Shown one piece after another: positions 9,651 through 18,805 of a DNA stretch of 19,011 nucleotides (the stretch's first letter is position 1; every line of letters begins with the position of its first letter). Location: NCBI GenBank assembly GCA_015501055.1, contig JADNYV010000642.1:1-19011 (forward strand), written 5' to 3'. This stretch comes from Mucidula mucida. Taxonomy: Eukaryota > Basidiomycota > Agaricomycetes > Agaricales > Physalacriaceae. The notes below the pieces were generated by a model. That model had not been told where the DNA came from, ran no database searches, and worked only from the letters and a program-made list of their open reading frames with translations. The translations under genes and the position numbers were made by a program.

Positions 9651-10579
9651 ATGTCCAACGAAGCACCCGAAACCGCTCCTCACACACCCGCTCATCACGC
9701 CGATGTCGAAATCAAAGGCCGATCCCTTGTCAACAAGCCTTACGACTATGACGGGGACAAGTCCAAGTACAAGAGCTGGTGGCGATCGATGTTCACATAC
9801 ATCCGGGACAAGAAGAACAACCTCACGTCCGACTCCGAAAGGATCGATGTTGTTCTCTCTACATCCGAGGAGATCACGTAGATGCATGGGTCCAGAACTA
9901 CTCGGACCAGAACTTCGATGAGGAAGAAGAGGAATGGACAGTCTCTTGGACGGAGTTCAAGGAAGACTTGAAGGAGCGATTTGTGGATTCCAACCTCGCG
10001 CGAGACGCGCAAGACCAGATCGAGCGGTTGCGCCAGGGGCAAGACACCGCTCAAGACTTCTTCCAGAAGTTCGAGGTCCTGCTCACTCAGGCAGGATACT
10101 CAAAGGATGACGCATTCGTCGTACGACTTCTCGAGACCAATGTCAACGAGAAGATCATCGACCAGATCTATGGCAGCCGAGACGGGTTGCCAGAGAAGTA
10201 CAAGGATTGGAAGGCACAGATCCTTCAGATCGATCAGCTATGGAGAAGGCGGGCGGCGAGCAAGAGGTCCGGCATGCAGTCCCGGCCTCAAGCTCCGCAG
10301 GTGGCTACATCGAGAGCTAATCCTACAAACCCACCTCCAACGCCGATCACACGACGAGATGCTACCGGTGTTACCTATGGAGGAGCCGGCAGGCCGATGG
10401 ACATCGACAACGCACGTCGAAGAGGACTTTGCTTCAGCTGTGGCGAACACGGCCACGTCAGCAGGTTCTGTCCGAAGAAGGGTCGACCCCAGACGATTCG
10501 GGGTTTATGGACCGAGATGAATGACGAGGAGAAGAAGAAGCTGGCCGAAGAGTTGGGTTTTGCGAAGCTCCCGCAGTAG
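9651..10579 (+). CDS. gag: Gag (nucleocapsid with CCHC knuckle), broken by a 1-bp frameshift
   Basis: Gag forms the retrotransposon particle and packages its RNA. The ATG at 9651 starts [11 protein letters not shown]; the first frame runs through [18 protein letters not shown] and stops at 9879-9881. The same domain continues one frame back from about 9857 ([16 protein letters not shown]), which shows that one base is missing in CTCTCTAC at 9855-9862. The second part has the typical Retrotrans_gag pattern ([20 protein letters not shown], then [15 protein letters not shown]). A basic Pro/Arg-rich linker and one zinc knuckle [14 protein letters not shown] (C-x2-C-x4-H-x4-C) follow at about 10432-10473. 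Gag ends FAKLPQ with TAG at 10577-10579. Without the deletion the product would be about 310 residues. The C-terminal end overlaps the pol frame and carries a probable -1 frameshift signal. Confidence 0.9.
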
Positions 10580-10597
10580 ACGCAGTCCTGCCGGAGC
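10555..10597 (+). promoter_or_regulatory. Probable -1 programmed ribosomal frameshift signal at the gag-pol junction
   Basis: In the gag frame the heptamer G GGT TTT (10555-10561) matches X XXY YYZ. After a 5-nt spacer, a hairpin follows at 10567-10597: GCTCC pairs with GGAGC, one C-C mismatch, then GCAG pairs with CTGC around an 11-nt loop that contains the gag TAG stop. Slipping back one base moves from the gag frame to the frame of protease, which is open from 10525 onward. All three parts are read directly; function is inferred. Confidence 0.65.
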
Positions 10598-13500
10598 AGT
10601 CATCAAGGGAAGGGTCGTCAGATGCAGCATTTATTTACAGTACGGGTACTGAAACATCTAAAATATCATCGACGACTTCACCAACAAAACCTGCGAAAGA
10701 AAGATTTGAGCCAAATACGCCCGAGTGGATTGCACAACGGCTAAGAGAGGATGACGTGTCGAGAGCAGTGGGAATTTTGAGAGCATGGATGCCGGAGCGG
10801 AGAGAGAGAGAAGCGACGGAGGAGAAGGTGATGGCGATCAGAGCGTTGACAAAGGAAGCTGCGGTGGAAGTTGTGACAGAGTTGAAAAAGTCGAGGAAGT
10901 ACATCCGGGGAACAAAGGGGCAGGACATGAAACTCCGAGTAACCATAGAGAGCGTACACACAGGCTCTGAATGGGAAACGAGTGCCCTTCTTGACAGTGG
11001 AGCAACGGGTTCTTGTGTCAATAAAGAATTCGTCGAGAAGAACGGACTCCCGATCAAGGAGTTACCGGTCAAGCTCCCTGTCTACAATGCGGATGGAACC
11101 CTAAACGAGGGAGGAGCAATCGAAGGTTTTGTGGAGGTCCGGATGAAGATCGGAGATCACGCTGAAAAGATTGAGTTGGCCGTTACCAATCTCGGCAAAA
11201 CAAGTATCTTTTTGGGGCTAGATTGGCTACGATATCACAACCCCACGATCAACTGGACGGAATCCACATTGACCTTTGATCGATGCCCAGACCGCTGCGG
11301 CTATCTACCCGAGTACGACTCACCGGAAGATGAAGGAGAAGACGTAGAAGAGAAGTTGGAAGAGGGAGAGCGTTTGTTCTGGATGGACTGGGACAACTAT
11401 CGCAAAAGCGGAGAAAAGCTGAGATCACAACAGCCTTCATCCGCTGCTGCACCTTACATCGAGGAATTCTCCGATGTATTCAGCAAGGCGGACTTTGACA
11501 AGTTACCGGAGCGAAGACCCTGGGATCACGCGATAGAACTTACGCCTGGTTCCAAACCGGTTGACTGCAAGGTTTATCCCCTTAGTCCATCCGAGCAGAA
11601 GGCGTTAGATGAGTTCCTGGAAGAAAACATACGGACGGGACGTATACGGCCATCAATTTCACCCATGGCATCACCTTTCTTTTTGTCAAAAAGAAGGATG
11701 GAAGCCTTCGGCCAGTACAAGATTATCGGAAGTTGAACGACATGACAATCAAGAACCGATACCCCTTGCCGTTGATTCAGGAGCTTATCGACAAGTTGAA
11801 AGGAGCAAAGGTTTTCACAAAGATGGATGTCCGATGGGGTTACAATAACATCCGGATCAAAGAAGGTGATGAGTGGAAAGCGGCGTTTAGAACAAACCGA
11901 GGCCTGTTCGAGCCCTCAGTCATGTTCTTCGGACTTACAAACTCGCCGGCGACATTCCAATCGTTCATGAATCACATTCTCAAGGAGCTGATTGATGAAG
12001 GACATGTTATAGTTTACTTGGATGACATACTTATCTTTACGAACACGTTGGAAGAACATAGGCATATCGTACGACGAGTATTAGAAATATTACGAGTAAA
12101 TAAGTTGTATTTAAAACCCGAGAAATGTAGTTTCGAGGCACATACTGTAGACTACTTAGGAGTTATTGTTGGAGGAGGAGAGGTGAAGATGGATCCGGCA
12201 AAAGTGGCCGTAGTAAAGGAATGGAAGGAGCCGACGAAGAAGAAGGAAGTACAGTCATTCCTGGGCTTCTGCAACTTCTACCGACGTTTCATCCGGGGAT
12301 TTGCGGGAGTAGCGAAGCCATTGACATCGCTAACCGGGAAGGGCGAGTGGGTTTGGGGCATGGAGCAGCACGAGGCGTTTGAGGAGTTGAAGCGGAGGAT
12401 GACGGAAGAACCCGTTCTGATCGTACCACGCGACGACGGCAAGTTTCGAGTTGAGGCAGACTCCTCGAACTATGCGAACGGGGCGGTTCTTTCCCAGTTG
12501 GTGGACGGAAAATGGAGACCAGTAGCCTTTCGGTCTCGCGCGCTGAACGAAGTAGAGCGCAATTATGAGATCTACGACAAAGAGATGATGGCTATTATGG
12601 ACTCGATTGATGATTGGAGACAATATCTCCTTGGAGCAAAGGAAACAGTGGAGGTGTTTACCGATCATCAAAACCTCCAGTACTTCCGGAAGCCACAAAA
12701 GTTGAATCGGAGGCAGGCGAGATGGGTTACGGAGTTAGCGGAATATGACATACAGATGATTCACAAGCCGGGCAAGACGATGGGGAAAGCTGATGCCTTG
12801 TCAAGGATGACAGGCCTTGAGAAGGGGGAAAAAGATAACGAAAACGTTGTTTTGCTCAAGCCGGAGTTTTTTATTTCACAAATTCAATTTTCTTTACATA
12901 CAGTAGATACACCGGAGGACGAATTACTTAACAAAATCAAACAAAGAAAAGGAAACAAAGACAGATACGTACAAAAAGCATTAGAAAACAAAGAAAAAGG
13001 ATGGGAAGAGAAGGAAAATGGACTTATTATGTGGAAGGATCGTATTTACATACCGAAGGACAAGGAATTGCGGGGAAGAGTTATTGGAATGCACCATGAT
13101 GCACAGCTTGCAGGGCATCCTGGACGATACAAGACCCTCGAGCTGATCACACGCACCTATTGGTGGCCAGGAATCAGCCGAGACGTCCGGGAATACGTAG
13201 AAGGGTGTCAAAAATGCCAGGTCACCAAGTCACATCGCACGAAGCCGGCTGCACCTCTTCATCCTATTGATGTGCCAAGCGAGCCATGGGAAATAGTAGG
13301 GACGGACATGATTGGAGAGCTGCCGGAATCGGGAGGATACAACGCTATCAGCACGTTTGTGGACCATTTCACAAAGCGATTACGTATCATACCGACACAC
13401 ACTACTCTGACGTCAGAAGGCATGGCCCGCATCTACCGAGATCGCATTTTCCCCATACATGGGATGCCACGCCAGATGATACATGATCGCGGTCCACAAT

Positions 13501-14507
13501 ACCACTCGCGTTTTATGAAGGAGTTGTACCGGTTGTTGGGCATACAAGGAAACTTTACAACGGCGTATCATCCACAGGCAAATGGGCAGACGGAACGGCT
13601 GAACCAAGAGATAGAACATTTCTTACGGTTATTTGTCAACTACCATCAGAACGACTGGCACGAATGGCTACCCTCTGCCGAATTTGTTTACAATGATCGG
13701 GTACACTCGGCAACTAAAGTCACTCCGTTCTTTGCAGACATGGGCAGACACCCCTACAAAGGCACCGCCCCGAAAACGGCATCGAGAAATGAGACTGCGC
13801 AGGAGTTTGCCGACGGCATGAGGAAAACATGGGACGAAGTGGGGTCGGCATTGAAGATGGCCAAAGAGGATATGAAACGGTTTTATGACAGGAAACGGAC
13901 AGAGGCAGTGGAGTACAAGGAAGGCGACAAAGTATGGCTGGAAGGGACGAATCTCAGCACGGATCGACCAATGAAGAAGCTCGATGACAAACGCTTCGGG
14001 CCGTTCAAAGTGATCAAGAAAGTTGGGACGAGCTCTTACAAGCTCCAGATTCCTCACACGTGGAAAAGCATCCATCCCGTGTTCAATGAGGCCCTGTTGA
14101 CGCCTTACCACGAGCCCCAATTTCCGACACAACCCCGAGACACGCGTCCACCACCTGTGCTGGAAGGAGCCGAACCGGAATGGGAGGTTGAGAAAGTGGT
14201 TAATTCCCGAAAGTACCGCGGGGGTTTTCAATACAAGGTTCACTGGAAAGGTTACGGCACACACGAGCAGACATGGGAACCGGCATGCAATCTCAAAAAT
14301 GCCGACGAAGCTATCAGCGATTTCCACCAACAATATCCGAACAAGCCGAAGCCACCCGCGCTTGCTCGCATTGAAGTCCCCATGTCGCAATTTCCATCAC
14401 ATCTATTCCGACCCATGCCACCGCCCGATACCGAACCCCTCGACGTCACGCTACCCTCTGCAGCCCTCATGGAGCGACTCTGGCGCAGAATGGAACTTGC
14501 GCCTTAA
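10562..14507 (+). CDS. pol: Pol polyprotein (protease, RT, RNase H, integrase, chromodomain), with one 1-bp frameshift
   Basis: The frame is open from 10525 and is probably entered by -1 frameshifting at 10555-10561. Protease has ALLDSGATG with Asp codon at 10993. RT begins near 11560; the frame breaks at a run of five T (11680-11684), where one T is missing, and continues one frame back. Numbered from 11733, the next frame has RT motifs [12 protein letters not shown] and the YLDD active site at residues 95-98 (12015-12026), and RNase H with [13 protein letters not shown] at about 242. Integrase has the HHDAQLAGH...CQKC zinc finger from about 454 and catalytic D525, D585 and E621, an exact D-x35-E. 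A GPF motif ([13 protein letters not shown]) and a chromodomain (about 818-865, [27 protein letters not shown]) follow. The chromodomain should direct integration to modified histones. TAA is 11 bp before the 3' LTR. Confidence 0.93.
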
Positions 14508-14515
14508 GGAGGGGG
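14506..14515 (+). other. Polypurine tract of element 2
   Basis: AAGGAGGGGG overlaps the last bases of the pol stop codon and is followed by TGA and then the LTR at 14519. It is the expected primer site for plus-strand DNA and is identical in element 1. Confidence 0.8.
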
Positions 14516-14518
14516 TGA

Positions 14519-15048
14519 TGTTATGAATCGCCATATTTTCACATTTTCACATCTTATCATATCTTATCGGGAGCCTTGTCTTATCAACCAACGGACCGTT
14601 TCATCATCTGTTTCGTCACCGATCATACCCCTTTTCATTACCGAAGCCGTACTCATGTCGGACACACGCCCAACACATGGATGACATCATACATGCCGAT
14701 ACCTCATGGACTCCCTATTGTATACACACCACCGACACTCGTAGCACACATGGTCGTTTCAGTATTATTACTTACATGCAGTCACCACTCGTATTTAATG
14801 GTTTCACGGACTAGTAGCATACCACACTGGGTCAAGGGCGTGGAGCATCCCTAGTGGAAACGCGTATGGACAAGGAGCTTCAAACACAGACTTACTAGTA
14901 TATAAGCAGTAGTGTAGTATCATTGTACTTTAGTTCCGATCTCGTTTATACACCTGGCCTAGCCTAGTCTTACGAACGCGAACGCTTTCTTCCTTAGTTC
15001 TTGCTGTGGTACCTGGTTGAGTCTCGTGGCTTAGTCAGTCGCTAAACA
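14519..15048 (+). repeat. 3' LTR of element 2
   Basis: This 530-bp LTR starts TGTTATG directly after AAGGAGGGGGTGA and ends GCTAAACA. It matches the 5' LTR except around 14985-14997, where its sequence (CTTTCTTCCTTAG) is the one found in element 1, and for one extra A at 15044-15046. It has TATA box 14899-14906 and R-region segment 14931-14942. Confidence 0.95.
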
Positions 15049-16461
15049 GAGAGCACCGCAAGGAGGAGGTTCGCTCCAAGAGAAACACTATTTACAAATA
15101 TAATACTAGTCTATTTATTTGATATGTGTGCCACCTTTCATTCTATCTATTTTATGTAGCATACACCTAACATGAATGCCATGAAGGAGGATAGACTGTA
15201 CACATATACGACATGATTTCTCTGGGAATGCAGTTCTACAATCATTGAACCAAGCTCCCGCGCCTCGATATATATGCTCGTAATAAAATAACCGGGTGGA
15301 CATCTTTTTCAAACTTGGCAATGACGAGAAACAGGGTATATCATATCATCATCATCAATGTTTGGTTTGTACTAGTTAATAATTGTAGCGCTTCAGTTGT
15401 CACAGTATATCTAGCAGACATCGTTGTGTCCTTCTCTATCACCCTGGTATTGGCCTTGTTAAAAGGATCCAAAGTCGTCCTCTGGGACTTGTCCGGGTTA
15501 TGTCATGTCACCTGCTAAATATGGCCTATTTCGTAATGTTCGAGGGTCTGCTAATTTCTGCCAACATGCTTCAGCAATGTCATTGTGCTCATTTCAAGAT
15601 GCCCGCACTCACTCTAAAAAATCCAATCCTCGCCAGACCTCAGCCCAAATTTCCTCCTCAAAAGTCTAAACTGTCGCCGGAATTTTTACAATTTTTGAGC
15701 TCTCAAAACTCCAAAAATTTGCCGGCGGTCTAGGGAAGCTCTCAGGGCCGTTAGATATACAAGCATATTTTCTCACAAAATGTACCATCCACTCAGGAAA
15801 CCTCCATCTCTCTGTGTCTGTTCTTCCTCTAAACCATCCAATGTAAATCCTCTTCGAATCATTGCAAAGGGTAGTGTCCGTCGAATGTTAGCTGCCTGTT
15901 GATATCTTAATTCCCGCTTGATTGCAAAGACTCAGAGTCTGAGCGACTTTTTGTATCGCCAAAGGAAACGGGCGCTGTCAAAAAAAGTATTGTGTTTTTT
16001 AAAATTCAAACCTACCTACCTTCTTTTATGCGCCTCCTTTTGTTTAGTGTCCTTTGTTCAGTCTTCTCACTGACCTGTGACTTGCTTAGCAAGCTATATC
16101 TGGGCTGTATTTCAAACGTGCGGCGTAGGTGATTACTAAAACACCTCGCTGATAATCTCCACGCTGACATTACTAAATCTGGGTTTCCTATTTGTTTTGC
16201 CTGCAAAGTGGCAAACACAGGATCATGTGCTTCAGTGGTAAAGCCCTTACTGGTGCGCACATGTGTTCTTTGTTCTCTACATCATCACCTCACAATGAGT
16301 TCACTGCCTCTTAAACAATTACACTCACCTTAGATCAACATTACGTTTTAAACAGCACCATGCAGAGCTCCGCAATCAGTGCATAATCCTTAACAAGGCA
16401 ACTTGGTCGATGAAGGAAGCAATGGGAGATAAACCAAATAATAATACCTCACCATAACTAG
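15049..16461 (+). other. Intergenic stretch without a convincing gene
   Basis: AT-rich DNA right of element 2. Two minus-strand open frames look faintly protein-like: 15115-15321 (68 codons, includes YRGAGAWFNDCRTAF) and 16012-16260 (82 codons, includes HDPVFATLQAKQIGNPDL, preceded upstream by a GTGAGT donor-like site near 16335). Neither has a recognisable domain or a firm start. An imperfect palindrome lies at 15673-15730. Confidence 0.4.
15673..15730. repeat. Imperfect palindrome
   Basis: The sequence starts GTCGCCGGAATTTTT, has a centre TTTTGAGCTCTCAAAA and ends AAAAATTTGCCGGCGGTC. The CGCCGG and CCGGCG ends and the TTTTGAG/CTCAAAA core pair as inverted halves with a few mismatches. It could be the remains of a foldback or MITE-type element; no flanking duplication was identified. 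Confidence 0.5.
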
Positions 16462-16906
16462 GCTTACCAAAGCGGACTATCAGGACCTCGTTGCTCACAT
16501 CATTCTCAAACTGCAACAGTCCAAGATTTTGAGAAAGAGACGATTGGGCCTTGAAAACAGTCGCGGCGCGAGACCGAGGAGGCGAGATTCACCCATCTCA
16601 AATCCACTGCAGACACAATTCATGGGCATATGTGTTGAATGGGATATTGCAAGGACAAGCTTGGTGCAGCTACAACAAGAATGGTCTGCCAATCCTGAGC
16701 AGTCCTTGAGCTCCCGTTTCTCGAGAAACCTGACATCAAGACCAAACGCCAGTTCGTCCTCGTCACATTTGCGATGTTTGAAGCTGGAGAGCGCAACCAA
16801 CACTCCGATCACAGATATTGCCTCTGTGGACAGTTCAGAAAGTCTAGTTACAGTTCTGATCTGGCAGATGTGTGTGTTACTTGTACTCTTGACGTGCCTT
16901 TACTGA
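16462..16906 (+). CDS. Possible terminal exon of an unidentified gene
   Basis: A + strand frame follows an ACTAG acceptor-like site at 16461 and reads LTKADYQDLVAHIILKLQQS, then a basic stretch (KRRLGLENSRGARPRRR), QTQFMGICVEWDIARTSL, a Ser-rich segment and a hydrophobic end (VTVLIWQMCVLLVLLTCLY) to TGA at 16904-16906. The first 110 residues look like authentic coding sequence. The last hydrophobic residues could be read-through of an intron. No start codon or upstream exon could be placed, and no family is recognised. It may be a fragment or pseudogene. Confidence 0.35.
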
Positions 16907-17197
16907 ATATGCTTTCATAGATAGAGTTGACATTGTTGGCGGCTAGTCATATACTCTACTGTGACCCCGCTTGTCGCTCCATGACTGTCTTCACAATTAT
17001 GGCAGGAAAATGACATTCTGCATTTCTTGCGATCACACATTGCCGTTGCCTACTTTGACTACCACAAAGTGAAGTTGCTGGTCTTATATAGTCAATTTCA
17101 AAAACTTATTAAGCGCAAGCACCCAGAATTTATATGCTTCCTCATTTTTTATGATAGTTTGCTTCTCGCGAAAACTTGGCTACGATCTAATAGAGAT
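16907..17197. other. Short non-coding stretch
   Basis: AT-rich sequence between the possible exon and the CTCGAG cluster. I see no gene, RNA gene or repeat that I can support here. Confidence 0.4.
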
Positions 17198-17388
17198 GGA
17201 CACGAGTCCATACTCGAGTATATTCGGACTCATCGTATGAGTAACTCTTACCTCAAACCCAATACTCAAGACTCGAGTCTTCACTCGAGACTCTACTCGA
17301 ATATCTACTCTACTCGAGAGTACTTCATGAGTCTCGAGTATTCGAGTACTCGAGTACGATCCGAGTTATACTCGAGTATACTCACGTA
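17198..17388. repeat. ACTCGAGT-rich degenerate repeat cluster
   Basis: About 190 bp built from variants of ACTCGAGT, GAGTAT and GACTC. The hexamer CTCGAG occurs seven times, at 17213, 17272, 17284, 17313, 17333, 17349 and 17371, many within longer palindromes such as TACTCGAGTA. Spacing is irregular, so it is not a simple tandem array. Similar words recur at 18620-18805. Confidence 0.75.
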
Positions 17389-17450
17389 TCAGCAAAGCAA
17401 ATTCAAACATAAAGGACAGTGAAGATTAAGTAAGTAGGTCGTAAGTTGTA

Positions 17451-18452
17451 TCAAGTTAGTATCCATATCAGTAGCATCCATATCAGTATATCCTGAGTGA
17501 AGAAGCAGGCTGCGCCGTCGAACCAAACTACCTGCTCAATCGTTTCATAGAGATCATCGTCATCATCGTCAATCTCAACATCACCATCATGACCCGTGTC
17601 AAACTCTGAGACAGGATCCATACCATCGCGGAAATCAGAAAAGTCCATCTCCCCGACTGTGCAACAGCCTTGCCCTTCCCCTTCCTCTTGGTCCACAAGT
17701 TCTCCTCAACATCATCCCCATCCTCGTCAACCACCTCATCCTCGTCAACCACCTCGTCCTCCTCGACAAACCTCATCCTCCTCGACAACCTCATCCTCCT
17801 CGACAACCTCACCTCTGAATCGGAAACATCCATCGTGCAGCATCCTCCGAGGAATCGTTCACCTCCTCTGCGTCTGCATCCGAATCCGTCCAGTCGGTCG
17901 AGAGAGTCCTCATTCAAATCCTTCTTCCGTAACTTCCGATTGTGCAAGAACTTCGCAATCTTCTGCTCGGGGACAAGATCCTCAATGGCAAGCCACTGTC
18001 CAAGTATCGTGGTCTCTCGAATTGAGTCCGCAGCGAGATTGTGTCGTCGTTTGGAGACGACAAGACCACTGTGCGAGACTTGAAGCCTCGTGATTGCGCG
18101 GCGGAGAGTTCGACGAGAGATGGGGCTCAGCCTCGGTTAAGTAGGTGACGACGTCGATGAGCCCGTCATCGTTGACAGTGGAATAGGCGCGGTGCTCTTT
18201 GCAATCCATTTAAGGAGTTTTGAAACGATTAGGTGCCTTTGCGGAAAGCGACGAGCAAGCTTTGTCCGTAAGCTTGGTTTGAACGGCTTCTTGTCCTTGG
18301 CAGCATGCTCGAGGTTTTTGTATATTAGATGTATCATACTCTTCACCTGATGCGTCGTATGCGTCGCTTCGCAACAGTACTCGCATCAGGTTTTTGTAGC
18401 ACAACATTTTGTATGCCTTCATGGCCTTTGTCCTTTTTTTTGCTAATGGCAT
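17451..18452 (-). pseudogene. Multi-frameshift pseudogene of a basic/acidic hypothetical protein
   Basis: Starting at the ATG at 18452 (MPLAKKRTKAMKAYKMLCYK), protein-like sequence runs down the minus strand but changes frame repeatedly. The first piece reaches SGEEYDTSNIQ and later has a TAA at 18210-18212. Then comes AYSTVNDDGLIDVVTYLTEA; an extra C in a CCCC run near 18125 shifts to ISRRTLRRAITRLQVSHSG, LAIEDLVPEQKIAKFLHNRK and LNEDSLDRLDGFG. Further shifts near 17880 and 17768 lead through an acidic EVVEED repeat to a KRKGKGKA basic patch. Another shift leads to FDTGHDGDVEIDDDDDDLYE near the end. Joined frames would be about 320 residues. Either an old pseudogene or a gene with unrecognised introns; the single-base changes in homopolymers favour decay. 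The family is not recognised. Confidence 0.5.
17721..17811 (-). repeat. 18-bp coding minisatellite, five units
   Basis: Five tandem units begin at 17721, 17739, 17757, 17776 and 17794 on the plus strand (TCCTCGTCAACCACCTCA type changing to TCCTCCTCGACAACCTCA type). On the minus strand they encode a repeated acidic hexapeptide (EVVDED or EVVEED). The third unit is 19 bp because of an extra A in ACAAACC, which breaks the frame. The repeat lies inside the pseudogene. Confidence 0.8.
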
Positions 18453-18498
18453 TTTACCTAATTATGTGTGATCTGGACTGAAATTGTATAATGAATAT

Positions 18499-18585
18499 GC
18501 CCTTTTGGCGCAGTGGTTATACTCGTTGTTGTTGCTGATGCACAGAAATGGCTGAGCTCCGTGGGTTCAATGCTCACGGGGTTCA
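18499..18585 (+). repeat. tRNA-like Pol III unit (SINE head or tRNA pseudogene)
   Basis: A good A box TGGCGCAGTGG (18506-18516) is followed 47 nt later by a B-box-like GGTTCAATGC (18564-18573) set in a paired T arm (GTGGG/CTCAC around a 7-nt loop TTCAATG). The D stem and the acceptor stem do not pair well, so a working tRNA is unlikely. The 3' side is A/T-rich (AAAAAATATATATT) and then runs into the GAATACTCAC repeats, as in a tRNA-derived SINE with a repetitive tail. Confidence 0.45.
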
Positions 18586-18619
18586 TTTTGTTCAAAAAAT
18601 ATATATTAGGAGCTGAATA

Positions 18620-18805
18620 CTCACGAATACTCACGAATATTAAGAATACTCATGAGTATTCACAATATTATGAGTATGAGTCTATCGAGTATTCGTGGCC
18701 CCAAAACTGAAACTCTAGACTCACCATAGACTCTAGACTCTACTCTACTCACGTGCGAGTATACTCTTGGCTTGCATGATGAGTATGAGTTTATTCGTGA
18801 GTACT
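18620..18805. repeat. GAATACTCAC / GAGTATTCGT repeat cluster
   Basis: It starts with direct copies of GAATACTCAC, continues with inverted forms (ACTCATGAGTATTC, TATGAGTATGAGT) and then a doubled ACTCTAGACTC motif (18711-18743), and ends with GAGTATGAGTTTATTCGTGAGTAC. It shares its words with the cluster at 17198-17388 but uses fewer CTCGAG cores. It follows the tRNA-like unit directly. Confidence 0.65.

Larger units (their letters stand above)
8528..15048 (+). mobile_element. Element 2: full-length Ty3/gypsy chromovirus with two LTRs
   Basis: The 6521-bp element has matching 5' and 3' LTRs (8528-9055 and 14519-15048), a self-complementary primer-binding site, a leader, gag with a CCHC knuckle, pol in the order PR-RT-RNase H-IN-chromodomain (the Ty3/gypsy order), and a polypurine tract. 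The C-terminal chromodomain places it in the chromoviruses; the inferred self-priming fits the Tf1/sushi branch. LTR identity is near complete apart from one short patch and one extra A, which implies recent insertion. The bases flanking the element (CAAAT before, GAGAG after) do not form a target-site duplication. Two single-base deletions break gag and RT, so this copy as written is not autonomous, though it is close to intact. Confidence 0.95.

Noticed and set aside
13668..14390. 240-codon minus-strand open frame, matched by 3805-4290 plus in element 1
   Set aside because: It lies opposite the integrase C-terminus and chromodomain coding sequence, which has full domain support on the other strand.
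16495..16812. 105-codon minus-strand open frame
   Set aside because: It overlaps the more protein-like plus-strand frame at 16462-16906, has Cys-rich odd composition and no motif.
17027..17422. 131-codon plus-strand open frame
   Set aside because: Its second half is translated CTCGAG repeat and the first half has no motif; treated as chance.
18499..18585. A functional tRNA gene
   Set aside because: The acceptor and D stems do not pair and no clear anticodon arm was found; only the A box and T arm are convincing.
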